This document shows positions 54,222 through 63,000 of a DNA stretch of 64,000 bases, one piece after another. The DNA lies in NCBI GenBank assembly GCA_959601495.1, contig CAUGPT010000007.1, positions 1-64,000 of the forward strand. The letters are read 5' to 3'. The DNA is from Avispirillum sp959601495 (GTDB lineage: Bacteria > Bacillota > Clostridia > Oscillospirales > CAG-272). The notes beneath the pieces are model-generated. The model ran no database searches, was not told where the DNA came from, and worked only from the letters and a program-made list of their open reading frames with translations. Within the stretch, counting starts at the first letter, position 1. Every line of letters starts with the position of its first letter. The translations under genes and the position numbers were made by a program.

Positions 54222-57200
54222 ATGAAAATTCGTGGATTATTCAAAAAGGCTGCGGCTACTCTTATGGCTGCGGTCACGGCATTGTCGATTTTGCCTGCAA
54301 CGACGGCGTTTGCAGCGGGTGACATTGGTACGATTTCCTTTAGCCACACCTACGACAGCAGCGGCAATGCTATGAGGTACAATTCGAGTGCCACCTTTGA
54401 CGGTCATACCGCAGGCGGCACGGGAAACTATAAGTACCGTATGTTTGTGGACGGAGAAAACGCCTTTTGTATTCAGCCGGGTGTACCGCTGAATACGGGT
54501 AACACATTGAAAAAGGCATCTTCGGACACTTGGAACGCCCTTTCTGCCAATCAGAAAAAGGCAGTCGGGCTTGCCCTGCTCTACGGGTATCAGGGCAACC
54601 GCAGTAACCTTACAGGAAGCGATGATGAGAAGTGGGTTGCGACACAGACCCTTGTATGGGAGTTTGTCACGGGCTGCCGTGAAGCCACAGGCTCATTTAG
54701 CAAGACAAGCGACAAGGTTTACAGCCTGCACTTTGGCTCTAACTATGCCAACAGCGGAGCAAAGGCGGCATACGACCAGATTGTTTCGCTGATGAGCGAG
54801 CATCATACCATTCCGAGCTTTATGTCGGGCAGTAAAAACGGCATCACAAAGGAGCTTGCCTATAAGGACGGCAAATATACGCTGACCTTTACGGACAGCA
54901 ACGGCGTTCTTTCCGATTATGCCTTTTCAAGCTCTGACAGTAAGGTAAGCGTGTCGAAATCTGGCAACAAGCTGACTATCAGCTCTGCCAAAGCCTTTGA
55001 CGGTACGGTACGCATTACCGCAACAAGAAACAATATGCCGATAGTCAGCAGCAGTGCAAAGCTGATTGCCTACGGTGACCCGAACTTGCAGGACTTGGTA
55101 ACAGGCGTTGAAAATGCCGATACCGTAGCCGCCTATATCAATGTGGAAACCCCGACAGGCACGATTGCCCTGAAAAAGACTTCCGAGGACGGCATTGTAG
55201 AGGGCATCCAGTTTACCATTAAGGGCAAGGACTTCAACCAGACAGTTAAGACCGACAAGAACGGTAATATTACCGTAGCAGGTTTAGTGCCTGACATCTA
55301 TACCATTACGGAACAGGCGATTGATAAATATGAGCCGCAGCAGACCCAGACCGTTACCCTTATCGGCGGCAAGACCACAACCGTCACTTTCAGTAATGTC
55401 TTAAAGCGTGGAAGCCTTGAAGTGGTTAAAACTTCCGAGGATAATCTGGTGGAGAGCGTGAAATTCCACCTTTACGGAACTTCCCTTAGCGGTTATTCCG
55501 TTGATGAATATGCCGTAACCAATGCAAAGGGCGTTGCAAAGTTTGAAAATGTCCTTATCAGCGGCAACACCCCTTACACCTTAGAGGAAGTAGATACCGC
55601 AATCCGCTATGTCGTTCCTGCTTCCCAGACCGCACCGATTGAATGGAACAAGGTCACAAACCGCAGTTTCCACAACATTCTCAAAAAATTCAATGTGACG
55701 GTCACAAAGACCGATGCAGAAACAGGCAAGCCGCAGGGCGACGCTTCCCTTGCAGGTGCGGTGTATGGCATTTACAAGGGCGAAGAACTCATTGACACTT
55801 ATACCACCGATGCAAACGGTCAGTTTACGACCAAGTATTATATTTGTGACAATGACTGGACTATCCGAGAAATCAGCCCGTCCGAGGGCTATCTGCTCGA
55901 CACCACCATTCATAAGGTCGGTGCAGAGCCAGAGCTTTATACCGTAGAACTGAACAGCACGGAAAACGCCGTGAATGAACAGGTCATTAAGGGTAACATC
56001 TCCATTATCAAGCACACCGACAACGGCGAAACACAGATTGAAACACCTGAAGAAGGGGCTGTTTTTGAGGTTTATCTGAAAGCCGCAGGCAGCTATGAAG
56101 CAGCAAAGGAAACCGAGCGTGATACGCTCACCTGCGATGAAAACGGCTTTGCCCAGAGTAAGGATATGCCATACGGCATTTATACCGTGAAGCAGACCTC
56201 TGGTTGGGAGGGTCGTGAGCTGATGAAGCCTTTTGATGTATTTATCAATCAGGACGGTCAGACCTACCGCTATCTTATCAACAACGCAAACTTTGAGAGT
56301 TATATCAAGATTGTCAAGAAAGATGCGGAAACAGGCAAGACAATCCCGTATGCAGGTGCAGGCTTCCAGATTTATGACCCAAGCGGCAGCCTTGTATCTA
56401 TGACTTTCACTTACCCCGAAGTGACAACGATTGATACTTTCTACACCACCGCAGACGGCGACCTTATCACACCGCAGACTTTGGAATACGGCAAGGGTTA
56501 TTCTCTGGTTGAGGTGCAAGCCCCTTATGGTTATGTGCTGAACTCCGAGCCTGTCTATTTTGATGTGGTGCAGGAAAATTCAGAAGAAGAAAGCGGCATT
56601 ACCGTTATCGAAGTGGTACGCTCCAATATGGCACAGAAAGGCACAGTTACCGTAACTAAATCTGGCGAGGTGTTCAGCACCGTTGCAGGCGACAAAGGCT
56701 TGTATCAGCCTATCTTCTCTGTCGGCAATCTGGAGGGTGCGGTCTATGAGATTACCGCCGCCGAGGATATTTATACTCTGGACGGAACGCTCAGAGCTTC
56801 TAAGGGCGAGGTTGTGGATACTATTACCACAGGCAAAGACGGTACGGCAAAATCCAAGGAGCTGTATCTTGGAAAGTACGAGGTCAAGGAGGTTACTGCT
56901 CCGTTCGGTTTCGTACTGAATGAGGAAATCCACGCCGTTGAGCTTGTGTATGCAGGTCAGGAAATCGCCGTAACGGAAACTGCCACAGGTTTTGTGAACG
57001 AGCGTCAGCGTGTGGAAATCGACCTTGTGAAAGCCCTTGAAATTGACAAGGATTACGGCGTGGGCGAAAACGGCGAGTTTGCCGATGTAACCTTTGGCTT
57101 GTATGCAGCCGAGGAACTGACTGCCGCAGACGGAAAGACTATCCCTGCTGACGGTCTGATTGAGGTCATCTTCCTTAATGAGAATGGTCACGGCAAAGCA

Positions 57201-58367
57201 ATCAGCGACCTGCCGATTGGCAGCTACTATGTGCAGGAAATCAAGACCAATGCGGCTTATCTTACGAGCGATACCAAATATCCTGTAAACTTTAAGTATG
57301 CAGGTCAGGAAACCGCTACTGTCCACATCACGGCAAACGAGGGCAACGCCATTGAAAACAAGCTGATTTACGGCTCTGTAAGCGGTAAGAAGTCTGATGA
57401 GGACGGAAAAGCTCTTGGCGGTGCTGTTATCGGCATCTTTAAGGTGGGTACAACCGAGTTTACAAAGGAAAATGCGATTAAGACTACCACATCGGCTGAT
57501 GACGGTAGTTTTTCTTTTGCAAAAGTACCGTATGGAACTTGGGCAATCCGTGAAATCGAAAGCCCGAAAGGTTTTGTACTCTCCGAGGAAGAAATCCCTG
57601 TTACTATCGGCAAGGTGGACGAGGTTGTGGAAATCGAGCTTGTCAACTTCTATATCACAGGCAAAATTGAGCTGACTAAGGTGGACGAGGATTACCCTGA
57701 AAACAAGCTGACAGGTGCGGTCTTTGAAGTCTATGCCGATAAGAACGGCGACGGAAAGCTCGACAAAGACGATGAGCTGCTCGGAACAATGGGCGAAGTG
57801 GAAAAAGGTGTTTACCAGATGGGCGACCTCAGATATGGAAAATACCTTGTCCGTGAAAAGACAGCCCCAGAGGGCTTTGTACTTGACGAGGGCGTGTATG
57901 ACGTATCCATTGAGGAAAACGGCAAGACCTATGCCGTAGAGAACAAAGCAGGCGTTGGCTTTATCAACACTGCACAGAAAGGCTCTCTGAAAATCGTTAA
58001 GACTTCCTCTAATGGAAAACTGGAGAGCTTCTCTTTCAGGGTAACAGGCACGGACTATGACCAGACCTTTAAGACCGACAAAAACGGCGAAATCTTCATT
58101 GAGGGCTTGCGTATTGGCGAGTACACCGTTTCCGAGGTCAGCGACAATGCTTCCGCAGGCTATATTCTCCCTGCCGACAAGCAGGCAACGGTAAAGGTCG
58201 GAGCAACCACGATTGTCCAGATGCACAACGAACTTCGTGACACACCGAAAACAGGCGATGACTTCAATCCTGCCTTGTGGGTAAGCCTTGCGGCAGTATC
58301 CCTTATCGGTGCAGGCGTTCTCGGCATTGTTGGCTTTAAGGGCAGAAAAAAGAAAAAGGAGGACTAA
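54222..58367 (+). CDS. Sortase-anchored thioester adhesin with about ten CnaB/SpaA domains
   Basis: 1381 residues: signal peptide (about 1-32), a TQXA-type thioester domain in which Cys83 (FCIQPG) and Gln142 (TQTLVWE) would form the internal thioester that bonds covalently to host proteins, then about ten beta-sandwich domains of the CnaB/SpaA type from residue 310 onward. Each has a Lys in a GxIxLxK strand, an acidic residue and a Glu/Asp near YxVxE, so isopeptide cross-links are likely. The C-terminus has the sortase motif TPKTG (about 1341), a membrane segment and a KKKK tail. AGGAGG precedes the start. It is the element's clearest surface cargo. Confidence 0.9.
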   Translation: MKIRGLFKKAAATLMAAVTALSILPATTAFAAGDIGTISFSHTYDSSGNAMRYNSSATFDGHTAGGTGNYKYRMFVDGENAFCIQPGVPLNTGNTLKKASSDTWNALSANQKKAVGLALLYGYQGNRSNLTGSDDEKWVATQTLVWEFVTGCREATGSFSKTSDKVYSLHFGSNYANSGAKAAYDQIVSLMSEHHTIPSFMSGSKNGITKELAYKDGKYTLTFTDSNGVLSDYAFSSSDSKVSVSKSGNKLTISSAKAFDGTVRITATRNNMPIVSSSAKLIAYGDPNLQDLVTGVENADTVAAYINVETPTGTIALKKTSEDGIVEGIQFTIKGKDFNQTVKTDKNGNITVAGLVPDIYTITEQAIDKYEPQQTQTVTLIGGKTTTVTFSNVLKRGSLEVVKTSEDNLVESVKFHLYGTSLSGYSVDEYAVTNAKGVAKFENVLISGNTPYTLEEVDTAIRYVVPASQTAPIEWNKVTNRSFHNILKKFNVTVTKTDAETGKPQGDASLAGAVYGIYKGEELIDTYTTDANGQFTTKYYICDNDWTIREISPSEGYLLDTTIHKVGAEPELYTVELNSTENAVNEQVIKGNISIIKHTDNGETQIETPEEGAVFEVYLKAAGSYEAAKETERDTLTCDENGFAQSKDMPYGIYTVKQTSGWEGRELMKPFDVFINQDGQTYRYLINNANFESYIKIVKKDAETGKTIPYAGAGFQIYDPSGSLVSMTFTYPEVTTIDTFYTTADGDLITPQTLEYGKGYSLVEVQAPYGYVLNSEPVYFDVVQENSEEESGITVIEVVRSNMAQKGTVTVTKSGEVFSTVAGDKGLYQPIFSVGNLEGAVYEITAAEDIYTLDGTLRASKGEVVDTITTGKDGTAKSKELYLGKYEVKEVTAPFGFVLNEEIHAVELVYAGQEIAVTETATGFVNERQRVEIDLVKALEIDKDYGVGENGEFADVTFGLYAAEELTAADGKTIPADGLIEVIFLNENGHGKAISDLPIGSYYVQEIKTNAAYLTSDTKYPVNFKYAGQETATVHITANEGNAIENKLIYGSVSGKKSDEDGKALGGAVIGIFKVGTTEFTKENAIKTTTSADDGSFSFAKVPYGTWAIREIESPKGFVLSEEEIPVTIGKVDEVVEIELVNFYITGKIELTKVDEDYPENKLTGAVFEVYADKNGDGKLDKDDELLGTMGEVEKGVYQMGDLRYGKYLVREKTAPEGFVLDEGVYDVSIEENGKTYAVENKAGVGFINTAQKGSLKIVKTSSNGKLESFSFRVTGTDYDQTFKTDKNGEIFIEGLRIGEYTVSEVSDNASAGYILPADKQATVKVGATTIVQMHNELRDTPKTGDDFNPALWVSLAAVSLIGAGVLGIVGFKGRKKKKED

Positions 58368-58370
58368 GGA

Positions 58371-58463
58371 ATGGACGCAAAGACTATCATTGCCATCGTG
58401 CTTGTCGTCTTTATCGGCGGTGCGGCACTCTGGCTCAATATCCGTCACAGAAAGAATAAGTGA
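58371..58463 (+). CDS. 30-residue single-span membrane peptide
   Basis: An ATG three bases after the adhesin stop with AGGA before it opens a 30-codon frame: MDAKTIIAIVLVVFIGG, a hydrophobic helix, then a basic tail ending NIRHRKNK. It looks like a small transmembrane peptide oriented with the basic end inside. Coupling to the adhesin gene suggests a role in its export or anchoring, but this is inference; it is too short to match a family. Confidence 0.55.
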   Translation: MDAKTIIAIVLVVFIGGAALWLNIRHRKNK

Positions 58464-58529
58464 CCCATAAAATGCAGGAACGGGGGCGGCTGAAATATGC
58501 CGCCCTCTTTCCATATATGGAGGTATCCA

Positions 58530-58832
58530 ATGCGGAACTTAAAGACCGTTGAAAAGAAAGTCAGGGCTATTCTGGAAAAGAACGAAGATGCCCGAAATGA
58601 CGATATGGTGCTGTACCTTGCCCTTTGTAATGTGTGCCTGAAAGATGCGGGGGCAATCCCCCTTGCGGAAATAATGACACAGTATAAATATCTCGGTCTG
58701 CCGAGCTTTGAAAGTGTCAGCAGGACACGCCGCAAATTGCAGGCGAAGCACCCAGAACTGTCAGGCAACGCCCGTATGCAGCGGCTTCGGGCAACAGGCG
58801 AAAAGGCATATCGGAAGTATGCCAAAGAATGA
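58530..58832 (+). CDS. Conserved element protein, 100 residues
   Basis: Start ATG 58530 behind GGAGG. The product begins MRNLKTVEKKVRAILE and is helical and basic, with a C-terminal ELSGNARMQRLRATGEKAYRKYAKE tail. The arrangement of helices and the dense Arg/Lys suggest nucleic-acid binding, possibly a helix-turn-helix (ESVSRTRRKLQAKHPEL). Not identified further. Confidence 0.7.
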   Translation: MRNLKTVEKKVRAILEKNEDARNDDMVLYLALCNVCLKDAGAIPLAEIMTQYKYLGLPSFESVSRTRRKLQAKHPELSGNARMQRLRATGEKAYRKYAKE

Positions 58833-58841
58833 GAGGTGTCT

Positions 58842-59114
58842 ATGGACGAAGAAAAACGCTCCAATGGGGGCTATGAAATCATAGAGAGCTGTACTATCGG
58901 GAGTAACGAGCTTGTCATCGGTCATAACCCTAATGCCCCTAACCCTTATGTGTGTTGGTACTGTAAGGGCGGCGATAACTATTTCTGGGGCTACTACTGC
59001 AATGATATTTCTGCCGCACGGGAGAAGCTGAATGAACGGTATCAAACGGAGTGCCGTATGCCGTACAATCAAGCTGCCCCGAAGCAGAAAAATGGTGATG
59101 ACCGTGAGCGATAA
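58842..59114 (+). CDS. Small element protein, 90 residues
   Basis: Start ATG 58842 five bases after GAGAGG. The product (MDEEKRSNGGYEIIESCTIGS...) has a compact aromatic and Cys-rich core (YVCWYCKGGDNYFWGYYC), then a charged tail. Its N-terminal layout (EEKRxxGxYEIxxSxxIGxxE) resembles that of the 199-residue protein at 59246, so the two may share an N-terminal fold. Function unknown. Confidence 0.68.
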   Translation: MDEEKRSNGGYEIIESCTIGSNELVIGHNPNAPNPYVCWYCKGGDNYFWGYYCNDISAAREKLNERYQTECRMPYNQAAPKQKNGDDRER

Positions 59115-59253
59115 GCAAAAGAAATATGACTGTACGACCTGTCCTTATCCCCGATATAAGGACGGGTCAGTTATTTTCTGCGATGTCTGTATCCGCAAGA
59201 TTTTAGACGAGCAGAAAGCGAAAAAAGAACGAAAGGAGCAGCCGAATGAGTGA
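59098..59253 (+). CDS. Mini zinc-ribbon-like protein, 51 residues
   Basis: Starts at ATG 59098 (MTVSDKQKKYDC), overlapping the previous gene; an ATG at 59092 is an alternative. Two Cys pairs (CTTC and CDVC) 14 residues apart make a plausible zinc knuckle, followed by a Lys/Glu-rich helix. The ribosome-binding site is weak, so it probably depends on translational coupling. It overlaps the next gene by 8 nt. Confidence 0.6.
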   Translation: MTVSDKQKKYDCTTCPYPRYKDGSVIFCDVCIRKILDEQKAKKERKEQPNE

Positions 59254-59845
59254 AGAAAAAAGAATGCTCGGTAATTATGAAGTGACCCAAAGCATCTATG
59301 TTGGGGATAAAGAGGTTGTGCTTGCCGTGGATAAAAAGGAACAGTATCCCTTTTTAGTCTGCTACTGCGACTACCACAATCCGCTGTCAGCAGCGTGGGC
59401 AACTGAGGGCGTTGCTTCCGATGATTATCTGGAAGCAATGGAGATTTTCACGGAACGGGTACAATCTCAGATTGACCGCACCAGAGCCGAGCTGTCAAAG
59501 TTTCCTTTTGATAAAGCCGTGTTCACAAAGGAGCATTGTATTCCTGACGACCATAAAAGCAATATCGTTGGCAAGGTCGTCGTTCTCAATGCCGAGCCGA
59601 AACGGTATGAATATCAGCACCCTGCCTATCAGCTTATCTTGGCAGAGGGCGGCAACGGTGCAACAGGCGGCAGAGGTCAGGCGGTGTTTGGTACTTGCCT
59701 TGCCACGGGCGAAAGAGCCAGATGGGAAAGGTACGATGTGCTTGGGGAAATCAAGCCTGAATGTATGCCCGATTGGGCAAAAGAAGCCCTTGCCAAAGTC
59801 AAGGGGCAGGAAAAAGCCCCGAAGCACAAGGATTTAGAACGATAG
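59246..59845 (+). CDS. Conserved element protein, 199 residues
   Basis: Start ATG 59246 behind AAAGGAG. N-terminus MSEEKRMLGNYEVTQSIYVG, then PFLVCYCDYHNPLSAAWATEG, a helical middle and GGRGQAVFGTCLATGERARWERYDVLGEIKPEC. No signal peptide or membrane segment. Proteins of this sort recur in gut Firmicutes ICEs, but I cannot name a function. The shared N-terminal layout with the 58842 gene suggests duplication. Confidence 0.72.
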   Translation: MSEEKRMLGNYEVTQSIYVGDKEVVLAVDKKEQYPFLVCYCDYHNPLSAAWATEGVASDDYLEAMEIFTERVQSQIDRTRAELSKFPFDKAVFTKEHCIPDDHKSNIVGKVVVLNAEPKRYEYQHPAYQLILAEGGNGATGGRGQAVFGTCLATGERARWERYDVLGEIKPECMPDWAKEALAKVKGQEKAPKHKDLER

Positions 59846-59857
59846 GAGGACTGACAA

Positions 59858-60076
59858 ATGGCAGTAAACCAGAAAGCGGTCAAGGTCTTAAACAAGATTT
59901 TGGAAGCAGGTTTTACCGATGAAAAAGCCATTGCCGCTATGACAATGGACGATATTCTCTCAATGCAGGGTATTACGGTTGCGGATATTTCCCTTATCAA
60001 TGACCTGCAAAAAAGTATCAAGGCAAACAAGGTCATTTCCTTTTTGGCGGCGATGCCAATGAATGACCCAAAATAA
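59858..60076 (+). CDS. Small helical element protein, 72 residues
   Basis: Product MAVNQKAVKVLNKILEAGFTD and onward, preceded by TAGGAGG. It is predicted to fold as helices around a TMDDILSMQGITVADISLINDLQ segment, reminiscent of a short DNA-binding or helix-hairpin fold, but not identified. It sits 23 bp before the giant helicase/methylase gene with AAGGAGG. Confidence 0.72.
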   Translation: MAVNQKAVKVLNKILEAGFTDEKAIAAMTMDDILSMQGITVADISLINDLQKSIKANKVISFLAAMPMNDPK

Positions 60077-60099
60077 ATCTATAAGGAGGTGAAAACCTA

Positions 60100-63000
60100 A
60101 TGGCTGCGAAGTATCAGCTAATCACAGAGCTGTATCGGCGTACAGGTGTTGCCGTTGCGAAAAATCCGCAGGCGTGGCAGGGATTTTTAGTTGCCGCCTG
60201 CCGCAACTATAAATGCCGCTTTGACGAACAGCTCCTAATCTATGCCCAACGCCCTGATGCCGTTGCCGTGGCACAGCTTGAAACTTGGAACAAACAGTTT
60301 CGGCGGTGGGTCAATAAGGACAGCAAAGGCATAGCGGTCTTTAACCCGAAAGGTCGCAGGAACACGCTGAAATATTACTTTGATGTGTCAGATACGCACG
60401 AAGGGTATTATGGCAGCCGCCCCGTTCCGATATGGCAGATGAATGAGCAATACGAGCAGGCTGTTATGGAAAGGCTCTCGGATAGGTTTGGAGAGGTGGA
60501 AGGCTCTGATCTTGCTTCTGTCTTAATGGAAACGGCAAAGAACGCTGTTGAGGACAATCTTCCAGATTATTTTTCACAGTTAAAGGACTGCACAAAGGAC
60601 AGCTTTTTAGAAGAACTGGACGATTTCAATGTAGAGGTCATATATAAGCGGCTGGCAGCAAACAGCGTTGCTTTTATGCTGATCAGCCGCTGCTGTCTGG
60701 ACACGGGCGAGTTTTTTGACCGTGAGGATTTTCAGGATATTATCAATTTTAATACCCCTGCCACCATTAACGCCCTCGGTATTGCAACGAGCGATATTGC
60801 GGAAATGGCACTCAGGGAAATCTCCCTGACTATCCGAGATGTGCAAATGGCAGAGAAAACCCAAAATCGCACCTTTGTACCGAAACCGCAGGCTCGGTAT
60901 GATATAGGCAGAGAACAACCCGAAAGGAGCAAATACAATGAACGAAATCACTTACACCAAACAGGGCGATTATTTTATTCCCGACCTGACATTAGCGACA
61001 GAGCCAGAGCTTCCGCTTGGCAGATACGCTTTGATGCACAGGGATTATCTGGAGCAGCACAAGAGAGTGACATACCTCAACCTGCTGACAACGGGCAGGC
61101 TGAACGAACATCTGCACCAGACAGAACAGACAGCACTACAACGGTTGGAGCTTCTGACGAAGCAGCTACAAGCCGAACAGGGCGTGACCGAGGAACTGAA
61201 AGCGAAAGCCCCGATGCAGTGGGTCGGACTGATGAACAATATTCGCAGTCAGGCGGAGGAAGTGATACTGACAGAGCTGATTTACAATTAGACAGGTCAT
61301 ACCCCGCCGAGGAAAGCATCGCCAATGAAACAGAGGTCAGGGCTAATCTCCCTACCGTAGAGGAACAGATTGAAATGATAGCTGAAGCAGAGGACGAAAA
61401 ATCCTCTGCTTTTGCTATTTCTCAGGAGGATATTGACTCTGTTCTTTTATTAGGAAGCGGTTTTCAAAACGGCAAGTACCGCATTTACCGTCAATTCCAG
61501 AAACAAGAGGACAGCAAAAATAATATCACTTTTCTCAAAAATGAGTATGGTATCGGCGGCGGTACGCACTACTTCCCAGACGGAACGCAAGGCGGTCAGT
61601 CCCACGATGGCAAAGGTATCCACATTGAAAAGCATGGCTCATACACCAATCCAGACCTTATCCTCTCTTGGAGTAAGATGGAAAAGCGGCTGCGTGAGCT
61701 GATAAAGAATAACCGCTATCTGAATGAAAAAGAGAAAGACCACTATCCCGAATATCTAAAGAGCGTGGAAGCTCCGCAGTATGAAATCGACACGCAGGAG
61801 AAAGTGAACAGGCAGAGATTTATTGATGCCCACCGTGACCTGCCCCCTGCTGATAAACGGGATACGCTCTCTTTGCGGCTGTCCGATTTTATCCGTGACT
61901 TGGACGGTTACGAAAAAAGTCTGCTTGAAAATGTAAACAGAAACGACCTTGCCGATGTGACCGCTGAGCAGATGGAACAGCATTTATCTGACCCTGCCAC
62001 CGTTCAGCAGCTCATTGACTTTCTTGCTCTGGTACAGGGTAAGACTTCTGATATTTACAGCCGCAGCAATGCGTGGCGTTTTTCGCAGGAGCTTCTGGAG
62101 CTATATCCGCTTCGCTATCTCTACCATGAGGACGATGTGGTATATATCGGTGCCGATAAATACGAGGTTGTGGCATTCGATGAAAATGCCGTTTCTCTGC
62201 GTAATCCAGAGTTTCCACTGTTCGGCAAGGAACTTAGTCGGGCAGACTTTGAGGAAAAGCTAAAGGAAAACCCTGCCAACGACCACTTAAAGGTCGTTGT
62301 GACCGAGAAACAGAAAACGGAAATACCGCCTGAACAAAAGCCAGACGGCATCCAGTTTTCTATCGGATTTTCGGAACACCCTGCCTTTTATGACAGGCAG
62401 TTTAATGACCGCTACACCGATTTGAGCTTTGCCCTTGGTAATTATCTGCTCGGCGTTCTGGACGAAAAGCAGCACCGTGAGCGTGAGGGCGATGATAATG
62501 TCGGTTGGTATCACAAGACGGATTTTGATATAACCGTTACTATTGGCGGCGAGGACTTCCACTATGATGGACGGTTTGATATTGGCGACGGCGAGGGCGA
62601 TTTAATTGCCCATATCAAGAACTTTTATGAATATTCCCTTTCCCCAGACTGCCCGTTTATCCCAGAGTGGAAAAAGCAGGGCGAGGACTATTACCGTGAG
62701 AAGATGGAAAGTTTGCGTTGGGGGCGTGATGTGTTTATTCCGTATCTGGAGCAGCACAAAGACCTGACCCCAGAGGACAGAAAGCTCTTTGACGAGATAA
62801 TGTCCTTTGAAAAGGAATGGTTTGTCCCTGCCGAGGAAACACGCTCAGTTACAGACAGGGAAATTGATATTCTGCGAGATGTGCTTTCGCAGATGAAAAT
62901 GGACGATATTGGTCTGTCCGATGAAAACGGTGTTATTGTTGCGAGAGACGAAGAAAATCGGTGGCAAGGCACGGAGTTTTACCATTTTCTGATTGATGAA

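Noticed and set aside
56580..58514. A 644-codon open frame antisense to the adhesin gene
   Set aside because: It mirrors the codon pattern of the repetitive adhesin on the opposite strand, lacks a ribosome-binding site and resembles no family.
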